Shown here: one piece after another, positions 8,664 through 17,459 of the stretch
How positions within the stretch are numbered: the first letter of the stretch is position 1
Layout: the number at the start of each line of letters is the position of its first letter
Program-made: the position numbers and the translations under genes
Assembly: GCF_900113005.1 (NCBI RefSeq)
Contig: NZ_FONW01000010.1
Coordinates: forward strand, 123,444-187,443
DNA length: 64,000 bases
Reading direction: 5' to 3'
Origin: Sunxiuqinia elliptica
Lineage (GTDB): Bacteria; Bacteroidota; Bacteroidia; Bacteroidales; Prolixibacteraceae
The notes under the pieces: generated by a model
The model's database searches: none
The model's input: only the letters and a program-made list of their open reading frames with translations
What the model was told of the DNA's origin: nothing

Positions 8664-9416
8664 ATGCAAGCAATGATATTTGCCGCCGGACTGGGAACAC
8701 GGCTGCAACCACTTACCAATAATACCCCCAAAGCACTCGTTAAATTGAACGGAAAAACGCTTCTACAACGAAGTATTGAAAACCTTCAACAACAAGGCTG
8801 TACTCGACTTGTAATTAATGTTCATCATTTCTCCGATCAAGTCATTCAGTTTCTTCGAGAACACCAAAACTTTGGCATCGAGATTTCAGTCTCTGATGAA
8901 AGTGGAGAATTGCTAGATACTGGCGGGGGACTTTGGAAAGCACAATCCCTTTTTAAGACTGACGAGCCCATCCTGCTAATCAATGTAGATGTGCTGACTA
9001 ATCTTTCCTTTAAGGAGCTCATCAACTATCACGAAGTTAATCAATCAATGGCGACTCTGGTTGTTCGTAAGCGCAGAACCTCACGCTACCTTCTTTTTGA
9101 TGGACAACAACAACTTTGTGGCTGGAAAAACATTAAAAATGGAGCGACCAAAGTGTCACGTCCCGACTCGTTTGAAGCTGCTACGCCCTATGCGTTTAGT
9201 GGAATCCATATTGTTCAGCCCAGTATCTTCCAACAGATTGAGGCAAGTGGCAAATTTTCAATTATTGACCTCTACTTAAAACTGGCCCAAACGCAAAGAG
9301 TAAAAGCTTTTATTGATTCTCAGTCCTTGTGGATGGATTTAGGGAAGTTTGAGCAAGTAACAGAAGCAGAAGAACTCATCAAAGCAATTGATAACAATAA
9401 AAGCTCCAAAGCCTAA
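8664..9416 (+). CDS. Sugar-1-phosphate nucleotidyltransferase (MurU/RmlA-like)
   Basis: 250 residues. The N-terminus carries the nucleotidyltransferase signature AAGLGTRLQPLTNNTPKAL with the catalytic Arg and Lys, followed by LINVDVL (metal-binding Asp) and a C-terminal WMDLGKFEQ segment. Length and motifs fit the MurNAc-1-phosphate uridylyltransferase/mannose-1-phosphate guanylyltransferase group. MurU feeds peptidoglycan recycling. No AmgK-like kinase is adjacent, so the sugar is uncertain. Confidence 0.82.
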   Translation: MQAMIFAAGLGTRLQPLTNNTPKALVKLNGKTLLQRSIENLQQQGCTRLVINVHHFSDQVIQFLREHQNFGIEISVSDESGELLDTGGGLWKAQSLFKTDEPILLINVDVLTNLSFKELINYHEVNQSMATLVVRKRRTSRYLLFDGQQQLCGWKNIKNGATKVSRPDSFEAATPYAFSGIHIVQPSIFQQIEASGKFSIIDLYLKLAQTQRVKAFIDSQSLWMDLGKFEQVTEAEELIKAIDNNKSSKA

Positions 9417-9474
9417 AATAAACCACAGAACCTTCAATTCTTTTGACCCAACATTGGAATAATGCAGCATAAAA

Positions 9475-9502
9475 AAGCCGCTCCGGAAATCCGAAGCGGC
9501 TT
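9475..9502 (-). terminator. Terminator of the M16 protease gene
   Basis: AAGCCGCT/AGCGGCTT stem with an inner CGG/CCG pair. On the minus strand the downstream side is a T run. Confidence 0.82.
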
Positions 9503-9521
9503 GCATATCTTTAAGCAAAAA

Positions 9522-12329
9522 CTACTCTGTTTTCGCAGGCTTTAATGTCACACTAAAATAACTATTAAAGTCGAAATACTCTTGAGCAGCCTGTTTGACA
9601 GTTGCAACATCAATTTCATTGACCAGCTCATCAAACTCGTCAAAGTTGCTAAAATCACCATCTTTATACATATAACCACTACTCAAAACGCTTAGCCAAT
9701 AACCATTTTCGCGCAAATTAACTTCGCGTTCGCGATGCAATTTTTCTTTGGCTTTCACAAGATCATCATCCGTTGGACCATCAGTGCTGATTTTTTTGAT
9801 TTCATCGAAAACGGCTTGCTGCAATTCGCTTACTTTCTCCGGAGCCGTTCCGTAATAAATCATAATTTCATATTTGGGTTCTGGCCATTTATCAACCGAA
9901 GGACGAGCTCCGATAGAATAAACACTGCTCTTATCTTCGCGAATAACTTCCAATAATCGAGTGCTTAATACTTTTCCTAAAGCATCAATCACAATTCGGT
10001 TCTTTCGCGAGTAGTCAAAATCGCCATGGAAAACGGTATAGTGAATACTCTTTTCTTCCTGTCCGCGATAAACTGTCTTTTCAACCACTCCTTCAGGTGC
10101 TGAAACATGCAGATCTTTCCAATGCTCATTTTTACTGGCAGTTGGAATGGAACCAATATATTTTTCTACCAATGGCTTAAACTGATCGAGGTCGATATTT
10201 CCGACAAAGAAGAATTTATAATCGCTGGCATCAGCAAAACGCTCCTTTGCAATTTCATAAATTCGTTTGGGATCAGCCTCTTTCAGGTAATCAACTTCCA
10301 TGGTTCTTCTTCGTGGATGGTAGTTGTTTGCAACCACTTTGAACGTGTCACGGAAAGCAGCTTCAGGAGATGCCTTTTTATTCTCTAAAACCGCAGCCAT
10401 GCGACTCATATAACTACCATATGCAGTCTCATCAACCCGTAAATCAGTGAAGTACAGGTAAAGCATTTTAAACAGCATTTCAATATCTTTCTTCGAAGAG
10501 CTTCCTTTAAAACCTTCGGTTAACTCGCCAATATAGGGAGAGATATTAAAGACCTTTCCTGCTAATAACTTGTCCAATGCAATTTGATCAAAATCACCGA
10601 TACCACTCATGGCAACAATGGTTGACGCCAAGTCTGCAGAAATATCATCAGCTTGTCCGTAAAGCGAGTTTCCTCCCAAACTGTATGCAGAAAAGAGAAT
10701 CTCATCATCTTTAAACTCTGTTGATTTGACAACTACCGTTGCTCCGTTTTGCAATTTCCACTCCACCGCGTCAATATCGTCCAGTTGCTTTGTTGCCGCG
10801 ATTGAAGATCCGGGCAATTCTCCTTCGATCAAAGGCTTATCAACAACGTTGTCCTGATAGGGCTCAACCGCTATCGTTTCTACTTCATCAAGCAATGCAG
10901 AGATTGCCTCTTCGCTAGGAACTTCGACGCCTTCAATTTCAGGTGCTGTTACAATAACCACCCGATTTTCATCGATAATCCACTTGTTTGCTAACGCATT
11001 CACCTCCTCAAGTGTTATCGAAGGCAATAACTGCTTGTAATAGTTAAACTCATTTTCAATGCCGGGGAAAGGCTCCTGTGTCATCAAAAAGTTTCGCTTA
11101 TACTCATTCGCATAATTGATTGACTTTTGCTTATCCCGTTCGTTGTACGCTTTTTCAATCGACGCCAGCATGGCTGTTTTTTGCCGCCCGAATTCTGTTG
11201 CGGTAAAACCATATTTTTTTACTCGCTCATTTTCAACCAATACTGCTTTTATGCCGGTATCAATTTTTCCGTTTTGAGCAACAGCAACCGACGCATAAAC
11301 ACTTGTCGGGCCAAACAACTCATCGTAACTGGAAGAAGCAAAAACAAACGGAGGATTTTCCTTTTGAGTTAGCTCCTGCAAACGGTTATTGATAATACCA
11401 TTGAAAATAGATGCTTTGATGGACTCGCGATAATCGCCAATTGTTTTATTAACCACCAACGGATGCTTATAAAACACCTGTGCAATAGGATACTGTGCTT
11501 CCTTGTCAGTAACCACTTTCACAAAAGTCTCTTTATGCCCCGGTATGTCATAATACTTCTTCTCTCGGGCATTCTCAGGTGCTGGAATTTGAGAAAACAA
11601 TTCCTTCACTTTGTTGGTCATTGCCTGCTGATCAAAATCACCCACCACAATAACAGCTTGCAAGTCGGGACGATACCAATCAGCACGATAACGGCGTAAA
11701 ACTTCCGGTTCGAAGTTGTCGATAATATCAATTTTACCGATTGGCAATCGCTCTGCATAACGGCTGTTATGCAAGAACACTGGCAACCATTCTTTCATCA
11801 TCCGTTCGCTGGCACCACGACCACCACGCCATTCTTCATGAATAACACCGCGTTCTTTATTGATTTCTTCATCGGAATCGGTTATCTGGCTAGCCCAATC
11901 ATACAGCACCATCAAGCCTTTATCCATATACTCAGTACTATCCAACGGAACCTTGATCATGTAAACCGTTTCATCAAAACTTGTATAGGCATTGATTTCC
12001 GGACCAAACTCCATCCCGATTGACTCTAAATAACTGATTAGCTCATTTTTGGGAAAGTTCTTTGTACCGTTAAAAGCCATGTGCTCCGCAAAGTGAGCCA
12101 ATCCTTGTTGATCATTGTCTTCATCAATTGATCCGGCTCGAACAACAAGAAACAAATCTGCTCTATTCTTCGGATTACTGTTGGCCCGAACATAATAGGT
12201 CATGCCATTTTCCAAAACTCCTTTGCTAACTGCAGGATCTTCGGGAAGTGGACTCGTGAGATCCAATCCCGTTTGAGCCGTACTAATCAGCGTAAATAAC
12301 ACCAATAAAATACTGAGTAATTTTCTCAT
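9522..12329 (-). CDS. M16 family zinc metallopeptidase
   Basis: 935 residues with a signal peptide (MRKLLSILLVLFTLISTAQ), so exported. The inverted zinc motif HxxEH is visible (HFAEHMAFNGT, about residue 82) and a second, inactive M16 domain follows, as in full-length pitrilysin/PqqL-type enzymes. Such proteins cleave small peptides or unfolded chains in the periplasm. The gene is monocistronic, bounded by a terminator and ~260 bp of upstream DNA. Confidence 0.92.
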   Translation of the reverse strand: MRKLLSILLVLFTLISTAQTGLDLTSPLPEDPAVSKGVLENGMTYYVRANSNPKNRADLFLVVRAGSIDEDNDQQGLAHFAEHMAFNGTKNFPKNELISYLESIGMEFGPEINAYTSFDETVYMIKVPLDSTEYMDKGLMVLYDWASQITDSDEEINKERGVIHEEWRGGRGASERMMKEWLPVFLHNSRYAERLPIGKIDIIDNFEPEVLRRYRADWYRPDLQAVIVVGDFDQQAMTNKVKELFSQIPAPENAREKKYYDIPGHKETFVKVVTDKEAQYPIAQVFYKHPLVVNKTIGDYRESIKASIFNGIINNRLQELTQKENPPFVFASSSYDELFGPTSVYASVAVAQNGKIDTGIKAVLVENERVKKYGFTATEFGRQKTAMLASIEKAYNERDKQKSINYANEYKRNFLMTQEPFPGIENEFNYYKQLLPSITLEEVNALANKWIIDENRVVIVTAPEIEGVEVPSEEAISALLDEVETIAVEPYQDNVVDKPLIEGELPGSSIAATKQLDDIDAVEWKLQNGATVVVKSTEFKDDEILFSAYSLGGNSLYGQADDISADLASTIVAMSGIGDFDQIALDKLLAGKVFNISPYIGELTEGFKGSSSKKDIEMLFKMLYLYFTDLRVDETAYGSYMSRMAAVLENKKASPEAAFRDTFKVVANNYHPRRRTMEVDYLKEADPKRIYEIAKERFADASDYKFFFVGNIDLDQFKPLVEKYIGSIPTASKNEHWKDLHVSAPEGVVEKTVYRGQEEKSIHYTVFHGDFDYSRKNRIVIDALGKVLSTRLLEVIREDKSSVYSIGARPSVDKWPEPKYEIMIYYGTAPEKVSELQQAVFDEIKKISTDGPTDDDLVKAKEKLHREREVNLRENGYWLSVLSSGYMYKDGDFSNFDEFDELVNEIDVATVKQAAQEYFDFNSYFSVTLKPAKTE

Positions 12330-12539
12330 GTTTGTTACATTTATTTTTGTAGAATTTGTAGCTTTTTTCTCGCTTACATTACAACCAGAGGGGTTGATTC
12401 TTAATTAACTGCTGACTAAAATACAAAATAATTTTACAATAAATTATTACTTTCGATGTTGTTTAAATTATTTTTCAAAGCTCGCCCCCATCCTTTCAAT
12501 CTTTGCAATCATTCTTATTTTCAATTTATTTATAACAAA

Positions 12540-12564
12540 AAAGGCACCCGAACCGGATGCCTTT
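12540..12564 (-). terminator. Terminator of glyA
   Basis: AAAGGCA/TGCCTTT outer stem with an inner CCG/CGG, then a T run on the minus strand. Confidence 0.8.
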
Positions 12565-12589
12565 CATAATGCTTGATGTATATCTTAGT

Positions 12590-13870
12590 TTACCATGCAA
12601 ACAATGGTAAATCGTTCATCATTTTATTAACTTTTTCGCGTACTGCGGCAATTGTTGCTTCATTCTCAACATCACTCAATACTTCATCAATCAAGTCAAC
12701 AATAACGGGCATTTGATCTTCCTTCAATCCACGAGTCGTAATTGCAGGAGTTCCAACACGCAATCCTGAAGTTGTGAATGGTGAACGGCTATCAAATGGC
12801 ACCATGTTTTTGTTAATGGTAATATCGGCCTTAACCAAAGTATTTTCAGCGACCTTACCAGTCAATTCAGGGAATTTTGTACGTAAGTCAATCAACATAC
12901 TGTGATTATCCGTTCCTCCTGAAATCACTTTGTACCCCTTATCAACAAACGCCTGCGCCATCACCGCTGCGTTCTTTTTAACCTGAGCTTGGTACTCTTT
13001 GTACGAAGGATCCAAAGCTTCGCCAAAAGCAATTGCCTTAGAGGCAATAACATGTTCCAGCGGTCCACCTTGCTGACCTGGGAAAACGGCAAAATCAATA
13101 ACTGCCGACATCATTTTAGTAACACCTTTTGGGGTTTTGTATCCAAACGGATTTTCAAAATCCTCTCCCATCAGAATGATCCCTCCGCGTGGTCCGCGCA
13201 GTGTTTTATGGGTTGTTGAAGTTACAATGTGCGCATGTTTTACTGGATTTTCCAGCAAACCTGCTGCAATTAAACCTGCAGGGTGAGCCATATCTACCAT
13301 AAACATAGCACCCACTTCATCAGCAATTTTACGCATGCGAGCATAATCCCACTCACGAGAGTATGCCGAAGCCCCACCGATGATCAGTTTTGGTTTGTGC
13401 TCGCGAGCCAAAGCTTCCATTTCGTCATAATCAACCAAGCCGGTTTCTTCTTTTACATGGTAAGCAATCGGTTCGTATAAAATACCCGATGAATTAACAG
13501 GTGAGCCATGAGAAAGGTGTCCTCCGTGCGAGAGATCAAGTCCAAGGAATTTATCTCCAGGATTCAAAATAACGCTTAAAACGGCAGCATTGGCCTGAGC
13601 TCCTGAGTGTGGCTGCACGTTCGCATAAACTGCTCCAAATAATTCTTTTAAACGATCAATAGCCAATTGCTCAGTTTGGTCAACACACTGGCAACCGCCA
13701 TAATAGCGTTTCCCAGGATAACCTTCGGCATATTTGTTAGTCATTACAGAACCCATTGCTTCCATTACTTGCTCACTTACAAAGTTTTCCGAAGCAATTA
13801 ATTCGATTCCGCTCAACTGTCGTTGGCGTTCTTTTTCAATAATGTCAAATACAAGTTGATCTCTTTTCAT
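12590..13870 (-). CDS. glyA: Serine hydroxymethyltransferase
   Basis: About 426 residues from ATG 13868-13870. PLP enzyme; the Schiff-base Lys is in [14 protein letters not shown]. Other signatures are [23 protein letters not shown] and the substrate-binding [11 protein letters not shown]. It interconverts serine and glycine with tetrahydrofolate, the main source of one-carbon units. A longer frame extends 15 codons upstream but adds residues atypical of the family. A possible -7 box TACCTTTA (minus strand, near 13995-14002) with a TTG about 17 nt further upstream would drive it. Confidence 0.96.
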   Translation of the reverse strand: MKRDQLVFDIIEKERQRQLSGIELIASENFVSEQVMEAMGSVMTNKYAEGYPGKRYYGGCQCVDQTEQLAIDRLKELFGAVYANVQPHSGAQANAAVLSVILNPGDKFLGLDLSHGGHLSHGSPVNSSGILYEPIAYHVKEETGLVDYDEMEALAREHKPKLIIGGASAYSREWDYARMRKIADEVGAMFMVDMAHPAGLIAAGLLENPVKHAHIVTSTTHKTLRGPRGGIILMGEDFENPFGYKTPKGVTKMMSAVIDFAVFPGQQGGPLEHVIASKAIAFGEALDPSYKEYQAQVKKNAAVMAQAFVDKGYKVISGGTDNHSMLIDLRTKFPELTGKVAENTLVKADITINKNMVPFDSRSPFTTSGLRVGTPAITTRGLKEDQMPVIVDLIDEVLSDVENEATIAAVREKVNKMMNDLPLFAW

Positions 13871-14305
13871 TTGTGTATAAATGTTGGATGTTATAACAAA
13901 ACTAATCATTGCCATTGCGGCATTTTGGTCAGATTAACCTCTGTGTTCTCTCATTAATCTGAATTTTCCTTTTCCAATTGAAAAGAAAGCGTAAAGGTAT
14001 AACTTTTTACTGCGATCAAAAACGAATAAAAATCAACAAATCGGCATTTTTGTTAACTCTTAACATTAAAAAAGGTCTTTTTCTCTAATTCTTTTCCTTC
14101 TCCAATTTCAGAGCATTTCTCAAGCTATGCAGAAACAAAACACCGCTTAAAACAGTATCACCAATTAAAAGGGACACAAAATTTAGCGTTTTAATTACAG
14201 AGCCTCTCAACGACTCAACCTATAACGAGGAAGATTTACTCCCAAAATAGGAAAGAGTACTATGCACCTACTTAGTCAGTATTGTCTTGATAAAAACTGT
14301 ATGTT
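13871..14305. other. Divergent intergenic region between glyA and ybaK-like gene
   Basis: 435 bp, AT-rich. I see a candidate glyA promoter on the minus strand near 13995-14025 and nothing else recognisable: no tRNA, no hairpin with a T tract, and no credible open frame. Confidence 0.4.
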
Positions 14306-14779
14306 ATGCCAATCAAAAAACTGAAAAACTACCTGGACGAAAACAACATTGAGTACATTACCATTAGGCACTCATTAGCGTTTAATGCCCAACGTGTAGC
14401 AGCTACAACACACATTCCCGGGAAAGAGCTTGCCAAAACAGTCATGATAAAATTGGATGGGAAAATGGCTATGGCTGTATTACCCGCTTCTTATCGCGTA
14501 AGGCTGGATGTGTTGAAAGAACTGACCGGAGCAAAAACAATTGAACTTGCCAATGAAATGGAATTCAAATATTTGTTCCCTGAGTGCGAAATTGGAGCCA
14601 TGCCTCCTTTTGGCAACCTATACGACATGGAAGTATTTGTTGCAGAAAGCTTAGCAGAAGATACTGAAATTGCTTTTAATGCCGGCACCCATGTGGAATT
14701 AATAAGAATGGCCTATGCCGATTTTGAACGCTTGGTACAACCCGTTGTACTGGCCTTTTCAACGGCACTTACAAGTTAA
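14306..14779 (+). CDS. YbaK/ProX-type aminoacyl-tRNA deacylase domain protein
   Basis: 157 residues. It fits the YbaK/EbsC fold: IRHSLAFNAQRVAATTHIPGKELAKTVMIK with the conserved Lys, then LPASYRVRLDVLKEL, IGAMPPFGN and FNAGTHVELIRM. These proteins hydrolyse mischarged aminoacyl-tRNAs in trans, with Cys-tRNA(Pro) the classical substrate. Substrate class cannot be fixed here. Followed by its own terminator. Confidence 0.87.
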   Translation: MPIKKLKNYLDENNIEYITIRHSLAFNAQRVAATTHIPGKELAKTVMIKLDGKMAMAVLPASYRVRLDVLKELTGAKTIELANEMEFKYLFPECEIGAMPPFGNLYDMEVFVAESLAEDTEIAFNAGTHVELIRMAYADFERLVQPVVLAFSTALTS

Positions 14780-14820
14780 ACTCGTAAGAAAAGAAACCCA
14801 ACAATTCTTTCTATTTTCAG

Positions 14821-14842
14821 AAGCCTTCAGATTTGGAGGTTT
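14821..14842 (+). terminator. Terminator after the ybaK-like gene
   Basis: AAGCCTTC pairs with GGAGGTTT (two G-T wobbles) around a 6-nt loop, followed by a run of eight T. Confidence 0.65.
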
Positions 14843-14885
14843 CTTTTTTTTATGTGACTTTAGCAGCCTAGAAAAAATATGTAGA

Positions 14886-15281
14886 ATGGATAGTTCAGAA
14901 CGCCCATTACTTTTAAGTTCAGCAATAGCATTAAGTAAACTTGGCAGCGGTTTAGCGACAATCGCCTACCTGGGAGCTTTTATCTTTTATCAGCGTGCCC
15001 TTCTTTGGATTGAAAAATTAACCAATTCTCAAACGCCTGAGATGCTTGACCAGTTTTACATCCTGGCAATGGCTGCCATCAGCTTTGTTTCACTTTTAGG
15101 CGTTATCAAGATGGGGAAAAGCAAAAAATCAGGTTTTTTCTTTTATCTAGCAGCACAAATAAGCCTTATCGTTGTTCCGGTAATTCACATTGGGACAAAC
15201 GCTTTTTCAACAACAAATCTTATTTTCACGCTCATTTTCATCGCTATTTACTCTTCTTTTTATAAATCTTTTAGCTCATAA
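14886..15281 (+). CDS. Small integral membrane protein, unknown function
   Basis: 131 residues from ATG 14886. Hydrophobicity suggests four membrane segments (around residues 12-35, 55-75, 82-103 and 107-127). No family recognised. The frame can be extended 57 codons upstream, but that extension overlaps the ybaK-like gene and crosses its terminator, so it is not credible. Confidence 0.6.
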   Translation: MDSSERPLLLSSAIALSKLGSGLATIAYLGAFIFYQRALLWIEKLTNSQTPEMLDQFYILAMAAISFVSLLGVIKMGKSKKSGFFFYLAAQISLIVVPVIHIGTNAFSTTNLIFTLIFIAIYSSFYKSFSS

Positions 15282-15677
15282 AAACAAGTTCTTTTAAAGG
15301 CAATAGTTCACCTGGATTTTCGACAAGCTTTACGCTCTAAAAATCCCAGCTTAATGCACAGGCATTGTCAATCAACACATATGTTTAGTGTGCCATCTAC
15401 ACTATTTTCTGAAACATTTTGCGACTACTTGAATGACTCTGTTCCGGCTACCGAAAAAAAAGAGCTGGAACGTAAATTTAACCCCAAAGGTAGCTGACGC
15501 AACATTCGCTACCTTTTGCTATTCATCATTTTCCTGTTAGCCTCTTTTGTCTTTATTTCGCAAGGCATATCCATTGAGAAAGTTATTGGAATATTAGCCG
15601 GCATTTTGGCTCTTTTCACTGGAATGATGCGTGTTTTTGATTACAACGCCTTCAAACCAAGCTCTGGGTAAACACCT
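15282..15677. other. Intergenic region with one interrupted small frame
   Basis: About 396 bp between a membrane protein and the CLC pair. Apart from the interrupted frame at 15381-15671 I see no RNA, terminator or promoter I can defend. Confidence 0.4.
15381..15671 (+). pseudogene. Small membrane-protein frame interrupted by an in-frame TGA
   Basis: ATG at 15381 opens a frame of 38 codons ending in FNPKGS, then TGA at 15495-15497. The same frame continues for 57 more codons to TAA at 15669-15671, with a hydrophobic stretch (YLLLFIIFLLASFVFIS) and a second one (IGILAGILALFTGMM). The continuity suggests a ~97-residue small membrane protein broken by one nonsense change. The second half has no obvious start of its own. 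A sequencing error or two separate short frames are alternatives. Confidence 0.35.
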
Positions 15678-17447
15678 CTAATCATAAGAGAATGTCCTTA
15701 CCGTATTTCGATAAATTGAGAATACTTTTGCCCGAGAAATAAATCCGATGTATTTTCCTTGGTCAATCACTGCCAAGTTAAAGCGGCCACTGGTTTCAAA
15801 CTTCTCAGCAACCACATGCATCGAGTCTTTTGGCGAGATATAGTATTCAGGCATGTACATTAAATCTTTAACATGAATCTTATCATATAATTCCTGTTTA
15901 AAGATCAAATTCCGAATGTCATTCATTTTAACCATTCCCTTCAGCATACCATTATGATCTACAACAGGAAACAAGTCGCGCTTCGATTTCGAAATCGATT
16001 TCACTAAGTCGCCCAGCGTTGCTTCCGGATCAATAATTTTAAGGTCAGTTTCAATCAATTCACCAACCTCCATGAAGTGCAATACTGCGCGGTCTTTGTT
16101 ATGCGTAACCAGTTTACCATCTTCAGCCAATCGTTTGGTATAGATTGAATGTGGTTCAAAGCGCATAATCGTTATATAGGCTGCCAGGGCCGCAATAATT
16201 AAGGGGAACAACAACTCATAGCCCCCGGTTAACTCTGCGGTCAGGAAAATTCCGAGTAGCGGAGCATGCATTACACCTGCCATCATCGCCCCCATGCCTG
16301 CCAACGCAAAATTATCCAAGGGTAAGTGTAAGCCAAATACCAAATTTAGCGTATAAGCCAGAAAATAACCACCAACTGCTCCGACAAACAAAGTTGGTGC
16401 AAAAATACCTCCAATTCCTCCACTTGCCGTGGTAATTGCCATAGCCACTACTTTTACCAGCAATAGTGCCATTAGAAAAGAGGCAAAAAACCAAGGATTA
16501 TCACCAAAGTCATAGAACAAGGAATTATCAAGTAAGTTATGTCCCATATCATTGAACACCTTATTGATTGATGAATAACCTTCTCCCCAAAGTGGCGGAA
16601 ACAAAAAGATCAGCACTCCTAAGGCAATACCTCCATAAATCAACCGAACAGACTGCTTTTTGATACTCTTCATCTTCTTTTCAACTGACATGGCAACCCG
16701 AGTAAAGTACAAGGATAAAAAACCAGCAAATACTCCGGCTAAAATGTAATAAGGAATCTGCACCGCCTCAAAGGTATGAATGACACTAAATTTGAATAAA
16801 ACAGCATCACCCATAAAGTAATAAGCAATCACTGCAGAAGTGATACCCGAAATCAGAAGTGGTACCAACGAAGCCATGGTCAAATCGAGCATCAATACTT
16901 CCAAAGTAAAAACGACTCCGGCTATTGGAGCTTTAAAAATTCCAGCTATAGCTCCTGTTGCCCCACACCCAATCATAAGCATTATCTCAGCCTGATCAAG
17001 TTTGAAAAAACGAGCCAGATTCGACCCAATTGATGCTCCCGTCAATACAACCGGTGCCTCCGCTCCAACTGATCCACCAAAGCCAATGGTAAAGCTACTG
17101 GTTATCATTGACGAGAAGGAGTTATGTGGTTTGATTTTCCCTTTGTTCAACGATATTGCCGCCAAAATTTTCGAGACACCATGACTTAAATCGTCCTTTA
17201 CCAAATAACGAATAATTAGAACCGTAATCAGGATGCCAATCAACGGGAAGGCTAAAAACCAGTAATTCCCACTCGAAATTACAAAGTACCCCACTAATCG
17301 CTCTCCAATAAAGTGAATCAGATTTTTCAAGATTAGTGCAGCAATCCCACTAACTACACCAATAATGAAACTAATCCAATACAGCTTTTTCTTACCCATC
17401 AGCTGTTTCGCCAATGAACTCAAATTCAACTTATCAATCCCCAACAT
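15678..17447 (-). CDS. CLC-type chloride channel/transporter with C-terminal CBS pair
   Basis: 589 residues: about 430 residues of CLC membrane domain, then two CBS domains (after about residue 450) that usually bind adenine nucleotides. Filter motifs: GFGGSVGAEAPVV, where the canonical GREGP is GAEAP with the gating Glu kept, and GGIGGIFAPTLF (GxFxP). The segment aligned with the internal proton Glu of E. coli ClcA reads FTLEVLM, with Val at the aligned position as in chloride channels. It is followed 12 bp upstream by a close paralogue, forming a two-gene operon. Confidence 0.92.
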   Translation of the reverse strand: MLGIDKLNLSSLAKQLMGKKKLYWISFIIGVVSGIAALILKNLIHFIGERLVGYFVISSGNYWFLAFPLIGILITVLIIRYLVKDDLSHGVSKILAAISLNKGKIKPHNSFSSMITSSFTIGFGGSVGAEAPVVLTGASIGSNLARFFKLDQAEIMLMIGCGATGAIAGIFKAPIAGVVFTLEVLMLDLTMASLVPLLISGITSAVIAYYFMGDAVLFKFSVIHTFEAVQIPYYILAGVFAGFLSLYFTRVAMSVEKKMKSIKKQSVRLIYGGIALGVLIFLFPPLWGEGYSSINKVFNDMGHNLLDNSLFYDFGDNPWFFASFLMALLLVKVVAMAITTASGGIGGIFAPTLFVGAVGGYFLAYTLNLVFGLHLPLDNFALAGMGAMMAGVMHAPLLGIFLTAELTGGYELLFPLIIAALAAYITIMRFEPHSIYTKRLAEDGKLVTHNKDRAVLHFMEVGELIETDLKIIDPEATLGDLVKSISKSKRDLFPVVDHNGMLKGMVKMNDIRNLIFKQELYDKIHVKDLMYMPEYYISPKDSMHVVAEKFETSGRFNLAVIDQGKYIGFISRAKVFSIYRNTVRTFSYD

Positions 17448-17459
17448 TGTATTTTTTGC

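Noticed and set aside
15495..15497. TGA as a selenocysteine codon
   Set aside because: The residue context is not a redox motif and I see no SECIS-like stem just after it.
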